A stretch of DNA of 7,364 bases from Opitutaceae bacterium (GTDB lineage: Bacteria > Verrucomicrobiota > Verrucomicrobiia > Opitutales > Opitutaceae). Where the stretch lies: contig JAISTY010000096.1 of NCBI GenBank assembly GCA_031272375.1, positions 1 to 7,364 of the forward strand. The letters are read 5' to 3'. The position numbers and the translations under genes are program-made. The notes under the pieces were generated by a model. It was not told the DNA's origin. It did not search any database and worked only from the letters and a program-made list of their open reading frames with translations. Of the stretch, positions 1-6,787 are shown piece by piece. Position 1 is the first letter of the stretch. Each line of letters opens with the position of its first letter.

Positions 1-63
1 GGCGTGCCAGACGCCGCTGCCCACGGTGCCGCCGCCGACCATGCCGATGTTCACCTGCTGCAT
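1..63 (-). CDS. hom: Homoserine dehydrogenase, N-terminal fragment (runs off left edge)
   Basis: Homoserine dehydrogenase reduces aspartate semialdehyde to homoserine with NAD(P)H, in the cytoplasmic branch leading to threonine, methionine and isoleucine. Only the first 21 codons lie in the window, starting at an ATG whose complement occupies 61-63. They read MQQVNIGMVGGGTVGSGVWH followed by A. This is a beta strand followed by a Rossmann nucleotide-binding loop, G10-G-G-T-V-G15, in the NIG-x-x-G-x-GTVGSGV form characteristic of homoserine dehydrogenases. The gene lies 64 bases downstream of ptsI on the same strand, so co-transcription is possible, although a strong hairpin sits between them. 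No clear Shine-Dalgarno sequence precedes the ATG. With so few residues another Rossmann dehydrogenase cannot be fully excluded, but the GTVGSGV loop makes hom by far the best call. Confidence 0.75.
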   Translation of the reverse strand, partial: MQQVNIGMVGGGTVGSGVWHA

Positions 64-127
64 AATGGCGGCGGAGGCGGGGGGAATTGCCCCGCCCGCC
101 AATTCTTTTTTGGGGCGGCGCGCGCCC
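64..127. promoter_or_regulatory. Structured ptsI-hom intergenic region with two alternative hairpins
   Basis: This gap contains a GC-rich inverted repeat. GGCGGGGGG at 76-84 can pair with CCCGCCCGCC at 91-100 (nine pairs, one bulged G at 94), leaving a six-base loop. Overlapping it, GAATTG at 84-89 can pair with CAATTC at 100-105 around a ten-base loop, and that stem is followed directly by six T residues at 106-111. The T run is on the plus strand, so the classical intrinsic-terminator reading would stop plus-strand (antisense) transcription, where no gene is visible. In the hom mRNA (minus strand) the GC-rich hairpin would fall about 13 bases before the start codon. It could therefore affect translation initiation or mRNA stability. 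The pairing is visible in the sequence; the function is inferred. Confidence 0.35.
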
Positions 128-1903
128 TCACGCCCCGCCGCGGGCGCAACCCGTCCGCTCACGGTGAAAGGCCTCGCAAAGCGCGTGGATTTCCTTGGGC
201 GAGGTCATGTCGAGCGCGCGTCCGGCGAGGGCGCGGGCGTCGGCGAGCCGCATGGCCTGCACGGTGAACCTGGCGGCGGGAATCAGGCTTGGCGCCATGC
301 TGATCTCGTCCACGCCGAGGCCGAACAGCAGGGGGACGTAAAGGGGATCGCCGCCCATTTCCCCGCAGACGCACACCGGGAGCTTCCTCGCGTGCGCCTC
401 GGTGATCACGCGCTTCAAAAGGCGCAGGACGGCGGGGTGCGCCGGCTCGTAAAGGTGGGCGACGCGGTTGTTCAGGCGGTCAATGGCGAGCGTGTATTGG
501 ATGAGGTCGTTGGTGCCGATGCTGAAGAAATCGCAGGTCTCGGCGAGGATGTCGGCCGTCATCGCCGCGCTCGGAACCTCGATCATGCTGCCGACCTTGA
601 GGGCTTCGTCGAACGGGATCCCGGCGGCGCGAAGCTCCCTCTTGCATTCGTCGAGGCACCTGTTCGCGCGCGCCAGCTCGTCCGCGCCGCTGATCATCGG
701 ATACATGACGTGGACGTTCCCGGCGGCGCTGGCGCGGAGGATCGCGCGGAGCTGCGTCTTGAAAATGTCAACGTGTTCGAGGCAGAAGCGGATGGCGCGG
801 GCGCCGAGGAACGGGTTCTCCTCCCTCGGGAAAAGGTGCGCGCCGCCCGCGATGGGCTTGTCGCCGCCGAGATCCAGCGTGCGGATGACGACGGGCGCGG
901 GCGCCAGCTCGCGGGCCACGTGGCTGTAGGCCGCGAACTGCTCCTCCTCCGTCGGCAGCCCCGGCCCGCCGAGGTAAAGGAACTCGCTGCGGAAAAGCCC
1001 GACGCCATCCGCGCGGTATTCGCGGACGGCGCCGGCGTCGGCGGCCTTCTCGATGTTGGCGCGCAGGGTCATGGGCACGCCGTCGAGGGTGACGGACGGG
1101 CGCTCGTTGGCCTCGCGCAGGCGTTCCTCGAAACCCTCGTGCCGGGCGCGGATGGCGCCGTAGCGCCGCAGCGTCGCCGCCTCCGGGTTCAAAATCACAA
1201 CGCCCTCGTAGCCGTCAACGAGCACGCTGTCGCCGTCGCGGACGCGCCCGGTGAAGTCGCCGAGGCCGACGACGGCGGGGACCTTCAGCGAGCGGGCGAC
1301 GATGACGGCGTGGCTGGTTTTGCTGCCCGCGTCGGTGGCGAAGCCGAGGATGCCGGAGCGTTCCAGCCCCGCGGCGGCGGAGGGGGTGATGTCGTTGGCG
1401 ACGACGACGCGTCCGCCCGCCTGCTCGCCGAGCGTGCGGATTTGCCGTCCGAGGAGGTTTTGCAGGACGCGCTGCGTGACGTCGCGGATGTCCCCGGCGC
1501 GCTCGCGCAGGTATTCGTCGTCAATGTTCGCGAAGGCCTTGATGTAGCGCTGGGCGACGCGGTTGAAGCAGGCGGCGATGTTGAGGCCGCCCGCCTCGAA
1601 CTCGCGGATGGTTTCGCCGATGAGGGCGGGGTCCTCGATGACGAGGAGGTGGGCGTCGAAGATGCGCGCCTCGTCGGCGGAGACGTTTTGCACCTGCGTC
1701 ATGAGTTCCTGGAGCTGGCGGCGCGTCACCAGCAGGGCCTGCTCGAAGCGTTCCACCTCGCGGGCGCGCTCCGTGGGTTCGACCGTGTGGGAGGGCACCT
1801 CGATGTCGCCCTGGATGTGGCGGAGAACCGGTCCGTGCGCGATGCCTTGCGAGGCGGAGACACCTCGCAGGACGGTTTCTGTTTTGCCCGGATTGGCTGG
1901 CAT
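128..1903 (-). CDS. ptsI: Phosphoenolpyruvate-protein phosphotransferase (PTS Enzyme I)
   Basis: Enzyme I is the cytoplasmic first component of the PTS: it autophosphorylates on histidine with PEP and passes the phosphate to HPr. The 591-residue product has the family architecture and about the usual length (roughly 570-590). An N-terminal HPr-interacting helical region spans about 10-145. The swivelling phosphohistidine domain spans about 165-240, with active-site H198 in GSKTSHAVIVAR. The PEP-binding TIM barrel spans about 265-560, with DGVGLFRSEF near 299-308, RTLDLGGDKP at 341-350, NPFLGARAIR at 363-372, SIGTNDLIQY at 461-470 and catalytic C513 in CGEMGGD. The ATG with complement at 1901-1903 was chosen because the conserved N-terminus (LRGVSASQGIAHG) begins just after it. 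The frame stays open upstream to 2110, but that arginine-rich stretch does not resemble Enzyme I. No good Shine-Dalgarno sequence is seen. No ptsH is adjacent; the upstream neighbour is divergent. Confidence 0.95.
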   Translation of the reverse strand: MPANPGKTETVLRGVSASQGIAHGPVLRHIQGDIEVPSHTVEPTERAREVERFEQALLVTRRQLQELMTQVQNVSADEARIFDAHLLVIEDPALIGETIREFEAGGLNIAACFNRVAQRYIKAFANIDDEYLRERAGDIRDVTQRVLQNLLGRQIRTLGEQAGGRVVVANDITPSAAAGLERSGILGFATDAGSKTSHAVIVARSLKVPAVVGLGDFTGRVRDGDSVLVDGYEGVVILNPEAATLRRYGAIRARHEGFEERLREANERPSVTLDGVPMTLRANIEKAADAGAVREYRADGVGLFRSEFLYLGGPGLPTEEEQFAAYSHVARELAPAPVVIRTLDLGGDKPIAGGAHLFPREENPFLGARAIRFCLEHVDIFKTQLRAILRASAAGNVHVMYPMISGADELARANRCLDECKRELRAAGIPFDEALKVGSMIEVPSAAMTADILAETCDFFSIGTNDLIQYTLAIDRLNNRVAHLYEPAHPAVLRLLKRVITEAHARKLPVCVCGEMGGDPLYVPLLFGLGVDEISMAPSLIPAARFTVQAMRLADARALAGRALDMTSPKEIHALCEAFHRERTGCARGGA

Positions 1904-2096
1904 TTGCGTGGGGAGTTTACGGAAGAACCGAAGGCGCGCAAACCGGAGGCTCGGAAATTTCCAACTTGCGCGGCGGAAGGGAACAAGGTCGCCGGCGTCC
2001 CGGTCAACCCAAACATCCGCGGGTTGCGCAACCGCGCCGCCGCCGCGTCCGGTGTTGCCGTTGACTTGGAGGGGCGCGCGGGTTGCTTTCCGCGCC
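1904..2096. promoter_or_regulatory. Divergent intergenic region between ptsI and the FAD oxidoreductase gene
   Basis: This 193-base region must hold the promoters of both flanking genes, though I could not recognise convincing -35/-10 pairs. It contains a perfect 12-base palindrome GGTTGCGCAACC at 2022-2033 and a perfect 10-base palindrome GGAAATTTCC at 1953-1962. An inverted repeat pairs CAACCC at 2005-2010 with GGGTTG at 2021-2026. The nonamer GCGGGTTGC occurs at 2019-2027 and again at 2078-2086, the second copy only ten bases before the oxidoreductase ATG. These could be operator sites for a dimeric regulator of the oxidoreductase gene, but in GC-rich DNA short palindromes also arise by chance. 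A purine-rich GGAGGGG at 2068-2074 lies 22 bases before the ATG, too far for an ordinary ribosome binding site. Confidence 0.3.
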
Positions 2097-3707
2097 ATGT
2101 CCGCTCCCAAACGCCTCGCCGCCCTGCTTCCCGCGTTCCTCGCAATCCTCGCGACGCTCCCGTCCGCCGCCCCCGCCGGCCTTTTGCGTTATTATTTCCC
2201 GCCGGAGAAAACGGCGCCGCGCGTGGTCGAGGCCGATGTCTGCGTCTATGGCGCCAACTCCGGCGGCATCGCCGCGGCCGTCGCCGCCGCCCGCGCCGGA
2301 CAAGCCGCCGTCATTGTCAACCCCGCCCTCCATCTCGGCGGCCTGACCTCCGGCGGCCTCGGTCACACCGACACCGGCGACAAGCGCGGCATCGGCGGCA
2401 TTTCCCGAGAGTTTTACCAGCGCGTCGGCAGGCATTACGGTTCCGGCGCGATGGTCATGAACTTCGAGCCGCACGTCGCCGAGGCGGTCTATAAGGAGCT
2501 TGTCGCCGCCGCGAAGATTCCCGTTTTCCACCGCGAGTTCCTCGCGTCGGTGGAGAAGAGCGGCGCGCGCCTTGTCTCGCTCACGACCGAGGGCGGCCTG
2601 ACCGTCCGCGCGAAAATGTTCATAGACGCCTCCTACGAGGGCGACCTCATGGCGAAGGCGGGCGTTTCCTTCCATGTCGGGCGCGAGGGCAACGGCGTTT
2701 ATGGCGAGACCCTCAACGGCGCCTACGTCAGCAAAGGGCACCAGTTTCTTTATCCGGTGGATCCTTACGTTGTCGCGGGCGACCCGAAAAGCGGCCTGCT
2801 GCCCGGCATTGAGGACGGCCAGCCCGTCCCCGGCGCGGGCGACCACCGCGTCCAGGCCTACAACTTCCGCGTGTGCATGACCGACACCGCCGCCAACCGC
2901 GTCCCCTTCCAAAAGCCCGCCGGCTACAACCGCGCCGATTACGAGCTGCTCGCGCGCTACCTCGCCGCCGGCTGGGACGACGTTTTCTACAAGTTCGACC
3001 GCGTCCCCAACGGCAAGACCGACACCAACAACCACGGCGCCGTCTCGACGGATTTCATTGGCGCCAACTATGGCTGGCCGGAGGGGAGCTACGCCGAGCG
3101 CGAGAAGCTGTTCCAGGCGCATGTCACCTGGCAGCGGGGGCTGTTCTGGTTTCTTGCCAACGACCCCGCCGTGCCCGCGCACATCCGCGCCGCGATGGCC
3201 GTCTGGGGGCTTGCGAAGGACGAGTTTGCCGACACGGAAAACTGGCCCCGCCAGCTCTACGTCCGCGAGTCCCGCCGCATGGTCAGCGACTACGTCATGA
3301 CCGAGCACGACTGCCGCTGGCACCGGACCGCCCCCGACAGCGTCGGTCTCGCCTCCTACGGCATGGACTCCCACAACTGCCGCCGTTTCGTCCGCGACGG
3401 GCGCGTTCTCAACGAGGGCAACGTGCAGGTGGGCTGCGCCGGCGCCTATCCGGTTTCCTACCGCTCCATCGTCCCGAAAAAGTCCGAGTGCGAAAACCTC
3501 CTTGTCCCCGTGTGCCTTGCCGCGAGCCACATTGCCTACGGCTCGATCCGCATGGAGCCGGTTTTCATGATTCTCGGCGAGTCGTCCGGCATCGCCGCGG
3601 ATCTTGCCATCCGCGGCAAGCTGCCGTTGCAGGACGTCCCCTACGCGGAACTCCGCGCCGCCCTGCTGAAAGCCGGCCAGGTGCTCGACACCCCCGCCAA
3701 AAAATAA
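2097..3707 (+). CDS. Exported FAD-dependent oxidoreductase (FAD_oxidored / PF12831-like)
   Basis: This is a 536-residue flavoprotein of the family common in polysaccharide-degrading Verrucomicrobiota, Planctomycetota and Bacteroidota; substrates of most members are unknown. A signal peptide covers about residues 1-27: basic MSAPKR, a hydrophobic core, then the small-residue stretch PSAAPAG. The Rossmann loop is VYGANSGGIAAAVAAARAG at 50-68, followed by HLGGLTSGGLGHTDTGDK at 79-96. Other family hallmarks are DASYEGDLMAKAG (177-189), AYNFRVCMTD (254-263), SVGLASYGMDSHNCRRF (415-431) and the C-terminal block YRSIVPKKSECENLLVPVCL (454-473), ending in SIRMEPVFMILGESSGIAA (483-501). The position usually held by an acidic FAD-ribose ligand at the end of the second strand looks like N75. 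The ATG at 2097 is preferred over an in-frame GTG at 2052 because it gives a proper signal peptide. The gene runs tail-to-tail towards the GH106 gene, 32 bases away, suggesting but not proving a role in sugar oxidation. Confidence 0.88.
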   Translation: MSAPKRLAALLPAFLAILATLPSAAPAGLLRYYFPPEKTAPRVVEADVCVYGANSGGIAAAVAAARAGQAAVIVNPALHLGGLTSGGLGHTDTGDKRGIGGISREFYQRVGRHYGSGAMVMNFEPHVAEAVYKELVAAAKIPVFHREFLASVEKSGARLVSLTTEGGLTVRAKMFIDASYEGDLMAKAGVSFHVGREGNGVYGETLNGAYVSKGHQFLYPVDPYVVAGDPKSGLLPGIEDGQPVPGAGDHRVQAYNFRVCMTDTAANRVPFQKPAGYNRADYELLARYLAAGWDDVFYKFDRVPNGKTDTNNHGAVSTDFIGANYGWPEGSYAEREKLFQAHVTWQRGLFWFLANDPAVPAHIRAAMAVWGLAKDEFADTENWPRQLYVRESRRMVSDYVMTEHDCRWHRTAPDSVGLASYGMDSHNCRRFVRDGRVLNEGNVQVGCAGAYPVSYRSIVPKKSECENLLVPVCLAASHIAYGSIRMEPVFMILGESSGIAADLAIRGKLPLQDVPYAELRAALLKAGQVLDTPAKK

Positions 3708-3739
3708 GGCCGCGCGGGCTTCCTTTGAACGGCCGCCCG

Positions 3740-6700
3740 TCAGAGCTTTTCGATTTTGTAAAAGTGTTCGAGGCGCACGGGGCCGAGGAGGCCGGAGGGG
3801 ACGAGCGGATCGGCGGCGTCGTAATGTTTCCAGATCGCGAAACTGTGGCGTCCGGCGGGGGCCGTCCGGCCGGGTTTGCCGAGCCACTCGGGGTATTTCA
3901 GGAGGCGTCCGTCGGTGAATTTGCTGACGCCTTTGCGCTGGTAATTGAGTTCGGGCGCGGGGACGCGTTCGTCGCCGATGAGCCGGTTGATCCAGCGGTT
4001 GGCGACGCGGATTTCCAGGGTGTTTTTCCCCGCGCGGAGGAGTTTTGTGATGTCGAGGCGGCAGGGTTCGCGCCAGACGACGCCGGCTTCGCGTCCGTTG
4101 ACGAACACGCGGGCGATGTCGGCAACTTGTCCGAGGTCGAGGACGGCAACTTGTCCGGGCGCGGGCGGGGCGGCGTCGAAGGTGTTTTTGTAAAGGGCCG
4201 TGCCGGAATAGTGGCGGACGCCGTCGTCGGGGTGGTCGGGCCAGGAGATGAGTTTCGGGAAAACGAGTTCGGCGGCGGGCGCGCCGCGTCCGTCGGGGAA
4301 GGTGACTTTCCAAGGTGTTGCGATGGGTTGCGCGGCGGGGAGCGGCGGCGGCTTGTCGGCGGCGGCGGCGCGGGTGCCGTCGGAGTAAAAAACGGTTGAC
4401 GGCGGCTTGTCGCAGAGGAGGCCGTCGGCGGTTTGGGAGGCGGCGGCGGAGAGCGGTTCCGTGGAGGTTGCCCAGCGGGGCGGGAGCGGTTTGCGGAAAA
4501 TCACAAACAAGCTGCCGCGCGGCTCGAAGGCGAGGGGGAGCGTGGTGGTGGCGCCGGTTTCGCGGAAGACGAGGGCGTCGCGGTGGCGTCCGGTGGCGGC
4601 GTCCCAGATTTCGGGGATGCGTCCGCGTTGGCGGAGGGAGACGTCGAGGGTGGCGGCGTTTTCGGAGAGGTTGTGGAGAAAATAGATGTCGGTGTCGCCA
4701 TCGGTGCGGTGGAGGAAGGCGGCGGTTTGTCGGGCGTCGGACGATTTCCATGCGACATCAGGTGTGGCGCCAATCGCGTCGAGGGCGGCGGCGGCGGTTT
4801 GGTTGCGGAAAACAAGGCCTTTGCCGAGGGCGCGTTTTCCGGTGGCGGCCGGGGCGTCGCCCCAGATTTCGGCGACGAGGGCGTCGAACGCGGCACGGTC
4901 GCGGATGTCGGCGAGGCCGGCGGGGAAGGACGGCGGGTTGCCGAGGAGCGCGGCGCCGCCGGCGACAAGCTGCCGCAGTTTGCGAAGGGTGGCGACGCTC
5001 GCGGACCATTTGCGGTCGAGGATGGGGGCGCCGGGGGTGACGAGGAGGCGGAAGGCGCCGGCCTTGGGGTGCGACAAGGTGCCGTCGTTGTTGACGGACA
5101 TTTCGGCAAGTTCAACGGCGGTCGCGATTTGGTAATCGAAGCCCTCGGCAAGGGAGTCGGGGAGGTTGACGAGGCCGCCGTAGCCGAGGTCGTCGTCGGC
5201 GAGAAAACAGATGTCGGCGGCGACGCGGCCTTGTTGCAGGAGGAATTGGGAGCGTGAGAGATAGGCAATCCATGCGTCGGCGTTGGGCCACCAGGTATTG
5301 AGGCGTCCGATGTGGGTGCCGTAGCGTCCGAGGGAGAAGCCGGGGGCGGCCTCGTAGGGTTGGTGGGTGAGGGAGTGGAAGATGAACTTGTTGATGCCAA
5401 AGGAGAAGGCTTCGTCGCCGGCGCGCTTGAGGGAGTGCGGTGTGTTTTGCCATTTGCCGTCCTCGGGTTTGGCGGTGAAGGATTCGGCGGCGACGATGGG
5501 GGCGCCGTTAAAGGTTGCGGTGGAGACGGTTTGGCGGATGCGGGAGGCGCGGCTTTGTTTGCCGCCGGGCATCCAGAATTCGTTCATGGGGACGTCCACG
5601 AAGCGGTTCATCGGGGCGGGGTTGAGGGCACCGCCTTGCGACTCGGAGTAGAGCTTCAAGCCGTGCGCGTGCGCGAGGCGTTGCATGGTGCCGAAGTAGT
5701 TTTCGGCGATAAGGTTGTCAATGACGTCGCGGAAGTCGGCGAGGACGGCCTCGCTGGTTTGCTCGTCGGCGATGATGCGTCCGGTGAGGAGGGGGAGCCA
5801 GGGGATGAGGTCGTAGTTTTTGCGGGTGCGGAAGGCGGCGGGGAGGTTGGCGGTCCAGTTTTGGAAGCCGGCCTCGAAACTGTCGAAGAGGATGCCGTTA
5901 AAGGTTTTGCCAGCGAGCGGACCGGCGCGTCGGACGAGCGGGAGGATGGCGTGGTTGAATTGGAATTCGATGGCGGCGGGGTCGAGTTTGTCGGCTTCCA
6001 GGCCTTCGCCGCCCTCGGAGGCGGGGTGGTTGCCGACGCCGGTGGAGGTGAAGCCGAAACGGATGAGCGTCCATTCGCCGGGCGGCAGGGTGACGGTGAT
6101 GTTTTCCGTTGCGGGATTGAGGGATGCGGTGAGGTCGAGGACGGCTTCGCGGGGGATGCCGGGGCGGTTGGCGGTGGCGCGGACGACGGGGCGGGCGCCC
6201 CATGCGATTTTGCGGTTGAGAAGGGCGTCCATGCGGGGGCTGTCGGCGGCGGGGACGGCGAGGAGGGCGATGTCGCGGTAGAAGGTGGGTTCGAGGGGGC
6301 GGGGTTGTTTGCGGAGTTTGCCGGGCATCTTGTCGCGGTTGCGCGGGACGGAAACGGAGAGCGGGGCGCCGGCGGAGGAGACTTTGGTTTCGCTCCATAC
6401 AACGTGTTTCATGGAAAGCTCTTCCGTTATCCAAGGCCCACCGCTGGCGGACCAACCGGGGGTGTTCATTAGGTGAAACTCAAGGCCGAGTTCGGCGCAG
6501 CGGTGGATGGCGTGCTCCACGTGCGAGAACCAGTTTTCGGTGCCGTAGCGGACGGAGCCAGGCGGCATATAGACTTCGCAATCAAATAGTTGAACGCCAC
6601 CGAGACCGGCGCGGGCGAAGGCGTCGAGGTCGGCGTCAATGCCGGTTTTGGTGACGGAGCCGTTGATCCAGTGCCACCAACCCATCGGGCGGGCGGAGAG

Positions 6701-6787
6701 CGGCGGCTTGTCGAAGCCGGAGTCAAGGGCGTCGGCGGACGCGAGGGCGGGAAGAAGAGCGAGGGAGAGCAGGGAGCGGAGGCGCAT
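3740..6787 (-). CDS. Exported glycoside hydrolase family 106, alpha-L-rhamnosidase-like
   Basis: GH106 enzymes remove terminal alpha-L-rhamnose from plant and microbial glycans such as rhamnogalacturonan, outside the cytoplasm. The 1015-residue product has the usual length for the family. The signal peptide is MRLRSLLSLALLPALASA, with likely cleavage before D19. The catalytic region starts at PLSARPMGWWHWINGSVTK (29-47) and continues with FHLMNTPGWSASGGPW (104-119), NGILFDSFEAGFQNWTANL (297-315), YFGTMQRLAHAHGLKLYSES (364-383), AAESFTA (433-439) and GRYGTHIGRLNTWWPNADAW (487-506). E382 and E435 are plausible catalytic acids, not verified. The C-terminal 820-1010 resembles a GH2-like jelly-roll sugar-binding domain (HYSGTALYKNTF, VFVNGREAGVVWREP, NTLEIRVANRWINRLIGDER). 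The ATG at 6785-6787 was chosen for its signal peptide; the 34 residues the open frame adds upstream look non-coding. No strong Shine-Dalgarno sequence is visible. It may be a rhamnosidase of another specificity, since GH106 substrates vary. Confidence 0.9.
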   Translation of the reverse strand: MRLRSLLSLALLPALASADALDSGFDKPPLSARPMGWWHWINGSVTKTGIDADLDAFARAGLGGVQLFDCEVYMPPGSVRYGTENWFSHVEHAIHRCAELGLEFHLMNTPGWSASGGPWITEELSMKHVVWSETKVSSAGAPLSVSVPRNRDKMPGKLRKQPRPLEPTFYRDIALLAVPAADSPRMDALLNRKIAWGARPVVRATANRPGIPREAVLDLTASLNPATENITVTLPPGEWTLIRFGFTSTGVGNHPASEGGEGLEADKLDPAAIEFQFNHAILPLVRRAGPLAGKTFNGILFDSFEAGFQNWTANLPAAFRTRKNYDLIPWLPLLTGRIIADEQTSEAVLADFRDVIDNLIAENYFGTMQRLAHAHGLKLYSESQGGALNPAPMNRFVDVPMNEFWMPGGKQSRASRIRQTVSTATFNGAPIVAAESFTAKPEDGKWQNTPHSLKRAGDEAFSFGINKFIFHSLTHQPYEAAPGFSLGRYGTHIGRLNTWWPNADAWIAYLSRSQFLLQQGRVAADICFLADDDLGYGGLVNLPDSLAEGFDYQIATAVELAEMSVNNDGTLSHPKAGAFRLLVTPGAPILDRKWSASVATLRKLRQLVAGGAALLGNPPSFPAGLADIRDRAAFDALVAEIWGDAPAATGKRALGKGLVFRNQTAAAALDAIGATPDVAWKSSDARQTAAFLHRTDGDTDIYFLHNLSENAATLDVSLRQRGRIPEIWDAATGRHRDALVFRETGATTTLPLAFEPRGSLFVIFRKPLPPRWATSTEPLSAAASQTADGLLCDKPPSTVFYSDGTRAAAADKPPPLPAAQPIATPWKVTFPDGRGAPAAELVFPKLISWPDHPDDGVRHYSGTALYKNTFDAAPPAPGQVAVLDLGQVADIARVFVNGREAGVVWREPCRLDITKLLRAGKNTLEIRVANRWINRLIGDERVPAPELNYQRKGVSKFTDGRLLKYPEWLGKPGRTAPAGRHSFAIWKHYDAADPLVPSGLLGPVRLEHFYKIEKL

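Noticed and set aside
1904..2110. N-terminal extension of ptsI by 69 codons
   Set aside because: The frame is open, but the extra residues do not resemble Enzyme I, and the family N-terminus begins directly after the internal ATG at 1901-1903.
26..2494. Very long open plus-strand frame (822 codons) antisense to ptsI and running into the oxidoreductase gene
   Set aside because: The translation is low-complexity, rich in Ala/Gly/Arg/Asp and without recognisable domains, while the opposite strand encodes a textbook Enzyme I. High GC suppresses stop codons in antisense frames.
3708..3739. Possible bidirectional terminator between the two convergent genes
   Set aside because: Only a five-pair stem (CGGGC at 3715-3719 with GCCCG at 3735-3739) or GGCCG/CGGCC with a 17-base loop can form, and no T-run follows on either strand.
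2004..4751. Long open minus-strand frame (915 codons) across the oxidoreductase and GH106 genes
   Set aside because: It starts in an Arg/Pro-rich shadow frame of the GH106 gene and continues as antisense of the oxidoreductase; both real genes have strong family motifs in other frames.
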